The position numbers and the translations under genes are program-made. This document shows, one piece after another, positions 1 through 8,422 of a stretch of 64,000 nucleotides of DNA; position 1 is the first letter of the stretch, and every line of letters begins with the position of its first letter. The notes below the pieces were generated by a model. The model ran no database searches and was not told the origin of the DNA. It saw only the letters and a list, made by a program, of their open reading frames with translations. This stretch comes from C-114 sp963719285 (GTDB lineage: Bacteria > Chloroflexota > Limnocylindria > Limnocylindrales > CSP1-4). The stretch covers positions 1,240,001-1,304,000 of the forward strand of contig CAVRBO010000001.1 of NCBI GenBank assembly GCA_963719285.1, written 5' to 3'.

Positions 1-846
1 CTTGATGCTGATGCCGCCGGAGTCGAAGCAGACACCCTTGCCGATGATCGCCAGGTGCCGCCCCAGGGCGTCCTTCTGGCCGGCCGCGCCGGAGCGCATC
101 ACGATCATCCGGGGCGGGTTGTCGCTGCCCTGCCCGACCGCCAGGAACATCCCCATCCCGAGCTCGCGGGCTCGGTCGGGCTCGATGACGTCGATCCACA
201 GGCCGTTGCGCTCGGCGATGGCCCGGGCCTCGTCGGCCAGGACCGCGGGGCTCACGTCGTTCGAGGCACGGTTGGACAGGGTCCGGGCCGTGTTCGCGCC
301 CTCGCCGACGATCCGGCCACGCTCGGCGGCCTTGGCCAATGCCGCGGCATCGGCGCCCGGCGCGATGAGGATGAGTTCGTCGAGGGCCGGCGGCGCGGTC
401 TCGACGACGTCGCGGTAGATCGCCTGCGGCTCGTACGTGCCCTCCACGACGCCGCGGGTGAGGAGCTCCGCCACGGCCTCGGCTCCATCGTCCAGGTGGG
501 TCGCAAGGTCCCCCAACCAGATCGCCAGGCGCTTGACCGGGTTCCCGCCCAGCCGCCGCTCGACCGATGCGCCGACGTGATGGACCGCCTCGCGGTCGAT
601 GGCGTCGGCCGCCCCGGCGGCGATGGCCATGACGCGCTGCACGGGGATCTCGCCGGCGCCGACGAGGGTCGTGCTGTATCGCTTCGATCGCAGCTCGCCG
701 AACGCGAGGAGCGCCTTGAGCTCACCACCGGTCCGCCGGTCGAGCTCAGCCCATGCACCGTCGAAGCCCAGCTCGCCCACGAACGGGACGGCGAGGACGT
801 CGGCGGGGACCTCCCAGGGCTGATCCGTCAGGACGCGCACGTGCAT
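1..846 (-). CDS. pepA: leucyl aminopeptidase (M17), C-terminus cut off by window edge
   Basis: Reading from ATG at 846 gives 282 residues that run off the left edge, so the gene is incomplete. The N-terminal half has the macrodomain-like fold region of M17 peptidases. The last residues seen are the start of the catalytic domain, IGKGVCFDSGGISIK, which contains the conserved metal-binding Lys and Asp of this family (family consensus GKGxxFDSGG). M17 enzymes are cytosolic, two-metal, hexameric exopeptidases that release N-terminal residues from peptides. A weak AGGA lies 10-13 bases upstream. Repeat array and element A fill the promoter side. Family call is firm; substrate preference is not visible. 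Confidence 0.93.
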   Translation of the reverse strand, partial: MHVRVLTDQPWEVPADVLAVPFVGELGFDGAWAELDRRTGGELKALLAFGELRSKRYSTTLVGAGEIPVQRVMAIAAGAADAIDREAVHHVGASVERRLGGNPVKRLAIWLGDLATHLDDGAEAVAELLTRGVVEGTYEPQAIYRDVVETAPPALDELILIAPGADAAALAKAAERGRIVGEGANTARTLSNRASNDVSPAVLADEARAIAERNGLWIDVIEPDRARELGMGMFLAVGQGSDNPPRMIVMRSGAAGQKDALGRHLAIIGKGVCFDSGGISIK

Positions 847-939
847 GGGGAAGGGTTCCTCCGGGTGGGGAGTCGGGGGCCGGCGCTCGGCCGGGTTTCA
901 GTGGCCTTGAGTGTACCGTCCCCGGGACCGCGCCCGTCC

Positions 940-1230
940 TCGTTCTGCGCCCCCGGACCGCGTCCACCCGTCGTGCCGCGCCCTCGGGCGCCGGTCGGAC
1001 CGACTGTTCCCCCCCGATCGCCGGTCGACGGCGTCCACCCGCCGTTCTGGGCCTTCGATCGCCGGTCGACCGCGTCCACCCGCCCCTCGATCGCCGGTCG
1101 ACCGGGTCCATCCGCCGTTCCGCGCCCTCGGTCGCCGGTCGACCGCGTCCACCCGCCCCCTCGATCGCGCCACGGGTCCACCGCCCCCTCGATCGCGGTC
1201 CACCGCCGTCCTGGGCCCCCGATACCTGGC
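940..1230. repeat. degenerate tandem array A, 33-41 bp period
   Basis: Four clear units starting CGATCGCCGGTCGAC (or CGGTCGCC...) begin at 1015, 1055, 1088 and 1129. Each carries the shared core GTCCACCCGCC. Weaker copies extend to both sides. The array ends a few bases before palindromic element A. There are no unique spacers, so it is not CRISPR-like. Long ORFs through this stretch on both strands are by-products of the repeat composition. Confidence 0.85.
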
Positions 1231-1236
1231 CGAACC

Positions 1237-1434
1237 GGCCAGATGCAAACCACACGATCACGAGTCCGGCTTCGGGACGTCTCCCGGGCTCCTTCACGGT
1301 CGATCCGTGCTCAGCCGACGCAGTGGGAGGGCCGCGTCGGGGCGGATCGGCGCGGATCGGGGCCGCATCGGGCCGGATCGGGGCCGGATCGGGGCGCAAA
1401 GGCTGCCCGATGGTGTCCTGAGTTGCAGATGGCC
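1237..1434. repeat. palindromic element, copy A (198 bp)
   Basis: Left end GGCCAGATGCAAACCAC; right end, reverse-complemented, GGCCATCTGCAACTCAGGAC. The right-end strand continues with ACACCA..GGCAGCC, which matches the left ends of copies C and D, so A lies in inverse orientation to them. The interior holds an 11-bp GGATCGGGGCC-type mini-array (about 1340-1397). The element stops 6 bases before the stop codon of the 1441-2433 gene. It may be a MITE-like mobile repeat or a structured RNA; function unknown. Confidence 0.85.
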
Positions 1435-1440
1435 GTTTCG

Positions 1441-2433
1441 CTACGGGGCCGCCGACGGGCCCGCGCTCGTGCCCACGTTCGCGAACGCATCGACTGCATC
1501 GCTCAGGCGACCCTTGGCCTCCTCGATCGAGATGACCGCCTCGTTGAGCCCGCCCCGCGCGATGTCGGACATGATGATCACGAGCCCGCGGGTGTCCCCG
1601 GGCAGGCCACTCGTGGCGACCTTCAGCGCGTCGTACGCGTCCTGGACCGGCTTCGTGACCTTGCCCTTCGAGGCGATGAGCAACGTGTAGACCTTCCGCA
1701 GCGCGTCGTCGTACGCGGCGTTCCGGTCGATCCAGGTGGTGAGCAGGCCCACGTCCACGCTGGCCGACATCGCGTCGCGCTGCGTCCGCGCGAGGACGAG
1801 CTGCGCGTCGGAGGTCGCGAGCTGCTTCACCGCCTCGGCGTACTTGGCGGCCTTGCCCAGGGCAGCGGCAGCCGCGGTGGAAGTGTCATGGTCGAGCAGC
1901 GACGTCTCGAGCTGGATGGCCGCTAGCGCGCCGGAGGTCAGCGTCGCCCACTTGTCGCCGAGCCCGCCCGTCGCGTCCAGCGCGCCGGTCAGGGTCCGGT
2001 AGCGCAGGAGCGACACGCCGCCGAGCCTGCCCTCCGCCCCCGGCCCCACGCCGGGCAACGTCCCGAGCCGGGTCCGCAGCGCGGCGGTCTTCGCATCGAT
2101 CGTGGTGATGATCTTCGCGCCGTCGGTGATCGACTTCCGCATCGCCGGGATGTCGCCGCCCGTGATCGCGGCGAGCGCCTGTGTCCCAAGGTTCCCCAGG
2201 CCGTCCACGTCCGCAGTGAGCGCGCGCAGGTCGTCGGCCGAGCCGGCCAGCCCGGGCGCGATCCGGGTGTCGGCGCCGTAGGTGAGCTCGGCTCGCGACG
2301 CGGTCCCCGGCTGGTGCTGCATCCCCGTCACGATGCCCGCCCCACCGAGGGCCAGGAGCAACGCGCACGAGATCCAGCCGGCCCGGAGGATGATGGCTCT
2401 GGCGCTCTCGGCGCGGATCGGAAAGGACGTCAC
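1441..2433 (-). CDS. membrane-anchored protein of unknown function
   Basis: 330 residues from GTG at 2433, preceded by AGGAAC. The longer ATG-initiated frame would run back through the divergent add gene, so it was rejected. One hydrophobic segment (about residues 10-33) near the N-terminus is followed by an Ala/Leu/Thr-rich, predicted mostly helical extracytoplasmic domain with no Cys and no catalytic motif that I recognise. This suggests a signal anchor with a helical bundle outside. It is transcribed toward pepA but separated from it by the repeat region, so co-transcription is doubtful. Confidence 0.75.
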   Translation of the reverse strand: MTSFPIRAESARAIILRAGWISCALLLALGGAGIVTGMQHQPGTASRAELTYGADTRIAPGLAGSADDLRALTADVDGLGNLGTQALAAITGGDIPAMRKSITDGAKIITTIDAKTAALRTRLGTLPGVGPGAEGRLGGVSLLRYRTLTGALDATGGLGDKWATLTSGALAAIQLETSLLDHDTSTAAAAALGKAAKYAEAVKQLATSDAQLVLARTQRDAMSASVDVGLLTTWIDRNAAYDDALRKVYTLLIASKGKVTKPVQDAYDALKVATSGLPGDTRGLVIIMSDIARGGLNEAVISIEEAKGRLSDAVDAFANVGTSAGPSAAP

Positions 2434-2473
2434 GAGGGGCGTTCCTGCTGAGACGGAAGGAGTCGCGGCATCG

Positions 2474-2479
2474 TAGCAT
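2474..2479 (+). promoter_or_regulatory. -10 box for leaderless add transcript
   Basis: TAGCAT ends 7 bases before the add ATG at 2487. This spacing puts the transcription start at or next to the start codon. No Shine-Dalgarno sequence is present, in keeping with leaderless translation. Confidence 0.55.
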
Positions 2480-2486
2480 CGGGCCG

Positions 2487-3587
2487 ATGACCGCTCCGAG
2501 GCCGACGGTACACGTGCCGGGCTCGCAAGCCGCAGCGCCCCTCGGCCCGGCCGCCTGGCCGAAGGCCGAGCTGCATCTCCACCTCGACGGGTCGGTCCGT
2601 GTCGCGACCGCGCTCGAGCTGGCCCGGACGCGGAACGTGGACGCGCCACGGGACGAGGCCGCGATGCGGGCGGTCCTCGTGGCCCCCGCCCACGGCGCGT
2701 CCCAGGCCGATCTCCTGCGCGCGTTCGACCTGCCGATCCGCCTGCTCCAGGACCGCGACGCGCTGGCCCGGGTAGCGACGGAACTCGTCGAGGACAAGGC
2801 CTCGGACGGCGTGCGCTACCTCGAGGTCCGCTGGGCGCCGAGCCTGCACACCGCCGCCGGCCTCTCGACCGCGGAGGTCATCGAGGCGGTAGCGGACGGC
2901 ACCGACGAGGGGGTGCGACGGGCGACCGCGGCTGGGCGTCCGATCGTGGCGCGCCTCATCGTCACCGCGATCCGGTGGGCCGAGCCCGAGGCGAACCGGG
3001 CCCTCGCGGCGGTCGCCGGCGGACAGCGCGATCGCGGCGTGGTCGGCTGGGACCTCGCCGGCCCGGAGGAACGCTACCCGGATGCCCTCGCCCACGCGGC
3101 GTCATTCGATGTCGCGCGAGAGGCCGGTCTCCACATCACATGCCACGCGGGCGAGTGGGGCGGCGCCGCGCAGGTCCGCCGCGTACTCGAGCTGAGGCCC
3201 GAGCGGATCGCTCATGGCTCCGTGGCCGCCGACGACCCGGAACTCTGCGCGGCGCTCCGAGACCGCGGCATCACCCTCGACCTGTGCCCCACCAGCAACG
3301 TCCAGGCGGGCATCGTCGACCGGGTGGCCGACCACCCACTCGCGGTCCTCCACCGGCAGGGCGTGCCGGTCACCCTCTCGACCGACGACCTCACGGTCTC
3401 CGACATCACCCTCACCGAGGAGTACCGCCGCGCGATCGACGAGATCGGCCTCACGCCCGCCGAGCTCTGGGCGATCGACCGCCGCGCGCTCGACGTCGCC
3501 TTCGCGGACGAGGCGACCATGGCGCCCCTGCGGGCCGAGTTCGACGCTTGGGCCGCCGGCCACTCGGAGTGGGTGGGCTCGGCCTGA
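2487..3587 (+). CDS. add: adenosine deaminase
   Basis: 366 residues, the usual length for the family. It has HLHLDG at residues 30-35 (two metal-binding His), HAGEW with catalytic Glu near residue 222, RIAHG, and a terminal metal Asp in STDDLTVSD. Many family members have TDDP here; this one has TDDL. The enzyme hydrolyses adenosine or a related adenine nucleoside to the inosine form in purine salvage. Divergent from the 1441-2433 gene, with a 53-bp shared promoter region. Related aminodeoxyfutalosine deaminases have the same fold, so the exact substrate is inferred. Confidence 0.9.
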   Translation: MTAPRPTVHVPGSQAAAPLGPAAWPKAELHLHLDGSVRVATALELARTRNVDAPRDEAAMRAVLVAPAHGASQADLLRAFDLPIRLLQDRDALARVATELVEDKASDGVRYLEVRWAPSLHTAAGLSTAEVIEAVADGTDEGVRRATAAGRPIVARLIVTAIRWAEPEANRALAAVAGGQRDRGVVGWDLAGPEERYPDALAHAASFDVAREAGLHITCHAGEWGGAAQVRRVLELRPERIAHGSVAADDPELCAALRDRGITLDLCPTSNVQAGIVDRVADHPLAVLHRQGVPVTLSTDDLTVSDITLTEEYRRAIDEIGLTPAELWAIDRRALDVAFADEATMAPLRAEFDAWAAGHSEWVGSA

Positions 3588-3600
3588 GCCGCAGCCGGCG

Positions 3601-4953
3601 CTACGGGGTCGGGGTGCCGAACCAGGCTGCACCGCCGCCGACGAACAGGACACCGTCACGCATCAGGAACGGAGTCACGTCGCCCGCCCCGGCCGTGTCG
3701 CCGGACAGGACGAGCTTCGTCCAGTGGGTCGCATCCAGCGAGACCCAGTACTCGATGACGCCCGGGGAGTCGCCGGCTCGGCTCCCGTAGCCCAGGAGAC
3801 GGGTGCCGTCCCCCTGGAAGAGCCCGTTCGCGCTGCCCGCGCCCTCGCCCCCACTGAAGGTCCCGAGTGGATCGGCGTTGCTGAGGGCCCATCGCTGTCC
3901 GTCGCGAGACGTCCAGAACGACGTGATGCCGGGGACAGTGTCTGTCCGGCTCTCCGCGATGAGTCCGTTCCGGCCCGCGTGGACGCTCTCCAGGAGCGGG
4001 TCCGTCGTGGGACCCACGACCGACGCGTGCCAGGCCGACCCATCGGTTGACCACCACGCTGCCGGCGAGCCCGACTTCCCGGCGCCCACCGCCACGAATC
4101 CTGTCCCGAAGGCGGCGACCGCATAGGCGCTGACACCGGGACCACCGGGCAGGGGCACCGACTGCCACCCGACCCCGTCCGGGCTGAAGAGGACTTCATC
4201 GGGAGCTGGCTTGCCGGCGATCGCGATCGTGCCGGTCGCGTTCCCGGCGACCGTGCCGGGGATGTCCCCGAGGCGCCGCGCCGACGGCATCGACGTCCAG
4301 GTCGTTCCGTCGCCGGACCGCCAGATCGTCTGCTCCCCGGTCGCGGCCTCGCCGATGACGAGGACCCCATCCGCGCACGGAACGGCGATCGCGAGGGCCG
4401 GCTCGCCGAACGTGCCGACCGGCAGCTGCTCCCAGCTCCGCCCGTCACGGGAGGTCCAGGCAGGGAGGCTTAGTCCCTCGCCCGACGGACCCAACGCGAT
4501 GTAGCCGCCGGACCAGGCGACCACGGATTCGGCGTTGACCGGCCCGCCATCGGTCGTAACGAGGCGCATCGTCGTCCAGGGTGCGGTCGAGATCGGCGGA
4601 GGCGACCCGCGGTCCGGCTCGGCCGAGGGTGCCGTCGGGCTCGGCGAACCCGGCGATGCCGTGGCCGGCGAGGGCGAGAGCGTCGGTGGCGCGGACTCGG
4701 CAGGACCGGGCGACGTGCCGGGGGAAGTCAGGAACCCACCGGGCCGGAGGCCGAGGGCCAACCCGCCGGCCGCCAGCACGAGGGCCGCGGCGACGGCCAC
4801 CATGGCAAAGCGCCCCTTCCGATCGGATCCTGCCCGGGTGTTCTCCACATCCAGAGACGCGTCGATCCGGGTCGTCAGTCGAGCCGGGGCCGTCCTCGGA
4901 TCGAAACTCCGGTAGTGGGCGCCGATGCGTCCTTCGAGGTCGTCGTCGGTCAT
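3601..4953 (-). CDS. membrane protein with Asp-box-like beta-propeller, sigma-factor partner
   Basis: 450 residues. A short cytosolic N-terminus (1-49) and one membrane helix (about 50-70) are followed by a Pro/Ser/Thr-rich linker (75-125) and a large outer domain. That domain has at least six repeats of the form W-x-S-x-D-G-x-x-W (for example WTSRDGRSW, WRSGDGTTW, WWSTDGSAW, WTSRDGQRW), which resemble Asp-box/BNR propeller blades. Its ATG overlaps the stop of the upstream ECF sigma gene (ATGA), so the two are translationally coupled. By position and topology it is a likely anti-sigma or sensor partner, but no zinc anti-sigma HxxxCxxC motif is seen. Confidence 0.8.
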   Translation of the reverse strand: MTDDDLEGRIGAHYRSFDPRTAPARLTTRIDASLDVENTRAGSDRKGRFAMVAVAAALVLAAGGLALGLRPGGFLTSPGTSPGPAESAPPTLSPSPATASPGSPSPTAPSAEPDRGSPPPISTAPWTTMRLVTTDGGPVNAESVVAWSGGYIALGPSGEGLSLPAWTSRDGRSWEQLPVGTFGEPALAIAVPCADGVLVIGEAATGEQTIWRSGDGTTWTSMPSARRLGDIPGTVAGNATGTIAIAGKPAPDEVLFSPDGVGWQSVPLPGGPGVSAYAVAAFGTGFVAVGAGKSGSPAAWWSTDGSAWHASVVGPTTDPLLESVHAGRNGLIAESRTDTVPGITSFWTSRDGQRWALSNADPLGTFSGGEGAGSANGLFQGDGTRLLGYGSRAGDSPGVIEYWVSLDATHWTKLVLSGDTAGAGDVTPFLMRDGVLFVGGGAAWFGTPTP

Positions 4954-5474
4954 CGCGTGCCCTCCCCTGCCCGGCGCTCGGCCGCCAGCGCAGCCCGCAG
5001 GTGTCCCAGGGTGGCGTGGAGCCTCGACTTGACGGTCCCTTCCGGGATGCCGAGGCGGGCGGCGATCTCCGGGACCGTCAGCTCGCGACCGAAGCGGAGT
5101 GCGAGGAGGCTCTGCTCGTCCGGGTTGAGCCGCCCGATCGCCGCGTCGAGATCGGGATCGGCGCTGACGGACGCCGGGCCGGTCGCCTCGGCAGCATCGA
5201 GCAGGACGATGCGCGGTCTGCGGCTGCGGCGCCGGAGCTCGTCACGACAGACGTTGACCACGATCCGGGTGAACCAGCCGTCGGCGGTCAGGCTGTCGCG
5301 CAGCGTTCGTCGGCGATCCCAGGCGAGCAAGGCGGCCTCCTGAACGGCGTCCTCGGCGGCCAGCGGGTCACGCAGGATGAAGGTCGCGAGCCTGAAGGCG
5401 TCGTCGACCCGGGCGAGGAGAAGGCGGCGCACGACCTCGTCGGTAGTCACCCGCGCTGCGACCTCTTCGACCAT
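4950..5474 (-). CDS. ECF-subfamily RNA polymerase sigma factor
   Basis: 174 residues with region 2 (about 20-85: AFRLATFILRDPLAAEDAVQ, ending near WFTRIVVNVCRDELRRR) and region 4 (about 112-165: LNPDEQSLLALRF, then the helix-turn-helix VPEIAARLGIPEGTVKSRLH). It lacks region 1 and region 3, as ECF factors do. A strong GGGGAGG precedes ATG 5474. It overlaps the downstream membrane sensor by 4 bases, so the pair forms a signal-transduction operon that probably responds to an envelope or extracellular cue. Target promoters were not identified. Confidence 0.93.
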   Translation of the reverse strand: MVEEVAARVTTDEVVRRLLLARVDDAFRLATFILRDPLAAEDAVQEAALLAWDRRRTLRDSLTADGWFTRIVVNVCRDELRRRSRRPRIVLLDAAEATGPASVSADPDLDAAIGRLNPDEQSLLALRFGRELTVPEIAARLGIPEGTVKSRLHATLGHLRAALAAERRAGEGTR

Positions 5475-5572
5475 GTCCTCCCCGCGGTCCGCTGGTTTTG
5501 AGCTTGTCGCATGGATGGACGATCGAGAGGCCTCGACCGTTCGTTCTTCCCGGCGCCGACCCGGAGATCGCC

Positions 5573-6430
5573 TCAGCGCCCGGTCCCGGCTCCGGCCAGG
5601 AGTTCGAGCGCGGCGGCGAGCTCGGTCGCATCGGCAGCGACGGCGGTCGGACGCTCGTCGGGTGCCAGCGCGTCGAGGGCGGCACGCGTCGTCACCCCGG
5701 TGAGCATCAGGACGCAGCGCGCCCCCACGGCCCGCGCGGCCGCCAGATCCGTGCCGATGCCGTCGCCGATCATCACGCCGCCGGCCGCGTCCGCGCCCAC
5801 CGCGTGGGCCGCCTCGAGCAGGAGCAGCGGTTCGGGCTTGCCGATGGAGGCCTCGGGTTCGCTGCCGGCCGCCGTCGCGATGGCGGCGACGATCGACCCG
5901 GCACCGGGCCGCAGCCTCGTCTCGATGGGATAGACCGGGTCCCGGTTCGTGGCGATGAACCGGGCACCACCGCGGATGCAGTCGGCCGCGACGCCGATGC
6001 GGAGGTAGCTGATGTCGGGGTCGACCCCCACCACGACCGCATCAGGCCGGCCGGCCGCCTCGAAGCCGTCGAGGTGCTCGCGCTCGCCGCGCTCGGAGGC
6101 AGCCTCGGCGGTCACGACCTCGAGGCCGACGTCCTCAAGCTCCCGCTCCAGCCCGCGGGCACCGACGGTGAGCACGCGGCGGACCTCGGGCAGGTGCTCG
6201 CGCACGTAGAGCGCGGTCGCGCGCGACGAGCTGACGACCCGATCGGCGCTCACCGGCGCGCCCATCGCCGCCAGCCGGGTCACGTAGTCGGCCCGGTACC
6301 ACATGGAGTTGTTGGTCACGTAGACGACGTCGTCACCCCGCCGCGCCCGATCGGCCAGGACGCCGGCGACGCCGGGGACCGGCTCGGCGCCGCGATAGAC
6401 GACGCCGTCGAGATCGACGAGGAGGAGCAT
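5573..6430 (-). CDS. HAD-IIA family sugar/phosphate phosphatase (NagD/PGP-like)
   Basis: 285 residues. It opens with the HAD motif I DLDGVV (nucleophile Asp6, acid Asp8), followed by VYVTNNS, GKPEP (motif III Lys) and MIGDGIGTDLAAA (motif IV). The large C2-type cap between motifs II and III (DPDISYLRIGVAADCI) places it in class IIA with NagD and phosphoglycolate phosphatases. The start at 6430 is set by a reverse-strand TACCCT box 7 bases upstream, so a leaderless mRNA is likely. The longer frame extending to 7198 reads through the repeat array and element B and is not credible. Confidence 0.9.
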   Translation of the reverse strand: MLLLVDLDGVVYRGAEPVPGVAGVLADRARRGDDVVYVTNNSMWYRADYVTRLAAMGAPVSADRVVSSSRATALYVREHLPEVRRVLTVGARGLERELEDVGLEVVTAEAASERGEREHLDGFEAAGRPDAVVVGVDPDISYLRIGVAADCIRGGARFIATNRDPVYPIETRLRPGAGSIVAAIATAAGSEPEASIGKPEPLLLLEAAHAVGADAAGGVMIGDGIGTDLAAARAVGARCVLMLTGVTTRAALDALAPDERPTAVAADATELAAALELLAGAGTGR

Positions 6431-6437
6431 CGGGTTC

Positions 6438-6443
6438 AGGGTA
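6438..6443 (-). promoter_or_regulatory. -10 box for leaderless HAD phosphatase transcript
   Basis: On the reverse strand TACCCT (6443 to 6438) is followed by 7 bases and then the ATG at 6430. It fixes the start of the HAD gene. Confidence 0.55.
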
Positions 6444-6455
6444 GCGGAGGCGGAC

Positions 6456-6680
6456 GTCGGCCCGTGGCGGGGGGCGTGCCGTGGCGGCCGTCGGCCCGTG
6501 GCGGGGGGCGTGCCGTGGCGGCCGTCGGCCCGTGGCGGGGGGCGTGCCGTGGCGGCCGTCGGCCCGTGGCGGAGGGCGCGCCGTGGCGGCCGTCGGCCCG
6601 TGGGGGCGCGCCGTGCGGCCGTCGGCCCGTGGCGGGGGGCGCGCCGTGGCGGCCGTCGGCCCGTGGCGGCGGGGCGAAGT
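6456..6680. repeat. tandem array B, 34-bp unit, 7 copies
   Basis: Units begin with GTCGGCCCGTGGCGG at 6456, 6490, 6524, 6558, 6592, 6621 and 6655. The period is 34 bp except for one 29-bp unit and minor substitutions. The last unit runs directly into element B at 6681. The near-perfect identity of the first four units points to recent expansion. It lies between divergent promoters. Confidence 0.95.
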
Positions 6681-6859
6681 GGCCAGATGCAAACCACGAC
6701 ACCATCGGTCCGGAATCTCCGACTCCCCAGGCGCCCGATCCTGGCGAGGCGAAGGCGGACCTGCGTTCGTCCGTGCTCGGCCGAGCCGCGAACCTCGGGA
6801 TCCAGTGTCCCGGCAGGGCTCTCGAGCCTGCCCGGTGGTGCGGTGATTTGCATCTGGCC
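6681..6859. repeat. palindromic element, copy B (179 bp)
   Basis: Left end GGCCAGATGCAAACCACGAC; right end, reverse-complemented, GGCCAGATGCAAATCACCGC. The first 13 bases of both ends are identical, and both continue to CACCA-Y-CGG at about position 27. This is the most symmetrical copy and could fold into a long cruciform or RNA hairpin. It sits 125 bp upstream of the NYN-domain gene. Confidence 0.88.
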
Positions 6860-6983
6860 GTTTGGCCGACGCCGGCGGCCGCGATCGACGAGCCCGGCGT
6901 TCCGACCGGTACGGCCCGCCCGACCCGCCCGGCGTGCCGACCCGCGCGGCGTGCTCGACACCCACCCGTGCGACGATGGCGCG

Positions 6984-7640
6984 GTGAACGACACCGTACG
7001 TCGGCCCCGGCTCGGGTCGAGCCCGCCGCGCGACCCGCTGATCGGCGTGGAGCGGCTCCTCATCGACGGGAACAACCTGCTCCATGCGATCTCGATCGGC
7101 CCCGAGGCCGCGCCGCAGGCCGCGCTCATCGGTCGGTTGCGGGCCGTCATCCCCGCGGACGTTCGGATCGAGATCGTGTTCGACGGGCCACCGGACAAGG
7201 GCCTGCACGGGACGCGCCTCGCCCACGGGCTGACGGTGCGTCACGCCGGCCGGCTGACGGCCGATGCGCTGCTGCTCCGCCTCGTCATGGAGGCGACTGG
7301 CGGGATCTCCGGCAGCGCCACGCCCGCGCTCCTCGTCGTGACCGACGACGGTCGCCTGGCGCAGGACCTCCGGACCCGTGGCGCGGCGACGCTCGGAACG
7401 TCCTGGGTCGTGCGGCGGTTGGCGCGTCCGCGGCTGGCGGCACCCAGCGTGGGCCGGCCACGGCCGCCCGCGGGTTCGGGCATCGGCGACCGCCGGAACG
7501 CCGGCGCGGCCGGTGCGTCCATCGGCGGCGATCCGGGTCGGCCCGCGGCACGGGACGTGGAGGCGGCACGGACCGGCTGGCGACCCGGTCGCGGCGCGAC
7601 GACCAAGCGCGGCAACCCGAAACGCGGCCACCCCGCCTGA
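6984..7640 (+). CDS. NYN/PIN-like (YacP-type) ribonuclease-fold protein
   Basis: 218 residues from GTG 6984. The spacing of 6 bases from a GACGAT box supports this start over the long upstream extension, which would read through the repeats. It contains LLIDGNNLLHA (first acidic residue of the PIN/NYN site), IVFDGPPD, ADALLLRLV and LLVVTDDGRLAQDL, the pattern of acidic residues in NYN proteins. The C-terminal 70 residues are Arg/Gly/Pro-rich and basic, perhaps for RNA contact. It is probably a metal-dependent RNase or RNA-binding protein of the YacP/Rae1 type. Family call is good; target is unknown. Confidence 0.8.
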   Translation: MNDTVRRPRLGSSPPRDPLIGVERLLIDGNNLLHAISIGPEAAPQAALIGRLRAVIPADVRIEIVFDGPPDKGLHGTRLAHGLTVRHAGRLTADALLLRLVMEATGGISGSATPALLVVTDDGRLAQDLRTRGAATLGTSWVVRRLARPRLAAPSVGRPRPPAGSGIGDRRNAGAAGASIGGDPGRPAARDVEAARTGWRPGRGATTKRGNPKRGHPA

Positions 7641-7856
7641 CGCAGCGCGGCCGGCGCCCGACCCCGCGACCGGCACGACCCCGGGCGATCCCCGACCCGC
7701 GCGAACCCCCCGACCCCGATCCCCGATCCCCGACCCTAAGCGACCTCGAGGCACTCCCCGACGGCCGCGCGCCCCGATCTCCGGACGATCTCCGGCCACT
7801 GCTCAACCAGCCCGACCCCCAGCCACGGGGCGCCCCGGCCCTCCCCGTCGCGGCGC

Positions 7857-7862
7857 TAGAAT
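7857..7862 (+). promoter_or_regulatory. -10 box for leaderless zinc-ribbon gene
   Basis: TAGAAT is followed by 6 bases and GTG at 7869. This supports the GTG start and a leaderless mRNA. Confidence 0.55.
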
Positions 7863-7868
7863 GCCGCC

Positions 7869-8351
7869 GTGACCGTCATCGACCACCTGAACCAGATCTG
7901 GACGGGCCTTCTGGACTTCCTGAGCCACCTCGTCATCCCGGACTGGGGCGCGCTCATCGGTCTGTTGCCGGTCTTCCTCGTCCTCGGCGTCATCGGCCCC
8001 ATCGCGTCGATCCTGCTCCTGGGCCAGGTCGTCTATATCCTCCGCCGGCCGATGACCCCGGTCTCGTACGTGGACGGACCGCGTCCGGCGACCCTCGACG
8101 ATGATGGCAGGCCGATCTTCCCGGTGGGCCTGCCCCACTGCCTGCGCGAGGGGCTGATCTTCACCTCGGGCACGAAGCGCTGTCCGAATGAGGGCGACGA
8201 GTTGTGGGTCGTCTGTCCGATGTGCGGCCTGGGCCGCAGCGCCGGCGTGCAGACCTGCGGCGAGTGCGGCCTCGTGCTCAAGGTGGAGAATCGCCCCGTC
8301 GCCCTCGGTCCGATCGCCGGACCGCCACCCGGCGGCGCCGCCGTCGCCTGA
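7869..8351 (+). CDS. membrane zinc-ribbon protein next to ccsB
   Basis: 160 residues. Residues about 27-60 form one long or two close membrane helices. A C-terminal zinc ribbon follows, with CPMCG and CGECG pairs at about 119-138 and one further Cys each at about 92 (HCLREG) and 104 (KRCPNEG). No enzyme motif is visible. It ends 71 bp before ccsB on the same strand, so a role linked to cytochrome c or haem handling is possible but only inferred from position. Confidence 0.7.
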   Translation: MTVIDHLNQIWTGLLDFLSHLVIPDWGALIGLLPVFLVLGVIGPIASILLLGQVVYILRRPMTPVSYVDGPRPATLDDDGRPIFPVGLPHCLREGLIFTSGTKRCPNEGDELWVVCPMCGLGRSAGVQTCGECGLVLKVENRPVALGPIAGPPPGGAAVA

Positions 8352-8422
8352 CCGCTCGCAGCTCGGAAATCGCGTCCCTCCCGGCGGCTCGCGCGGCCGG
8401 ACCACCAGAGAAGGCGATCGAC

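Noticed and set aside
6456..6680. CRISPR array
   Set aside because: Units are contiguous without unique spacers and no cas gene is present; simple tandem repeat.
5498..8104. 868-residue forward ORF
   Set aside because: It crosses the HAD gene antisense, array B and element B, with Arg/Pro-rich nonsense composition.
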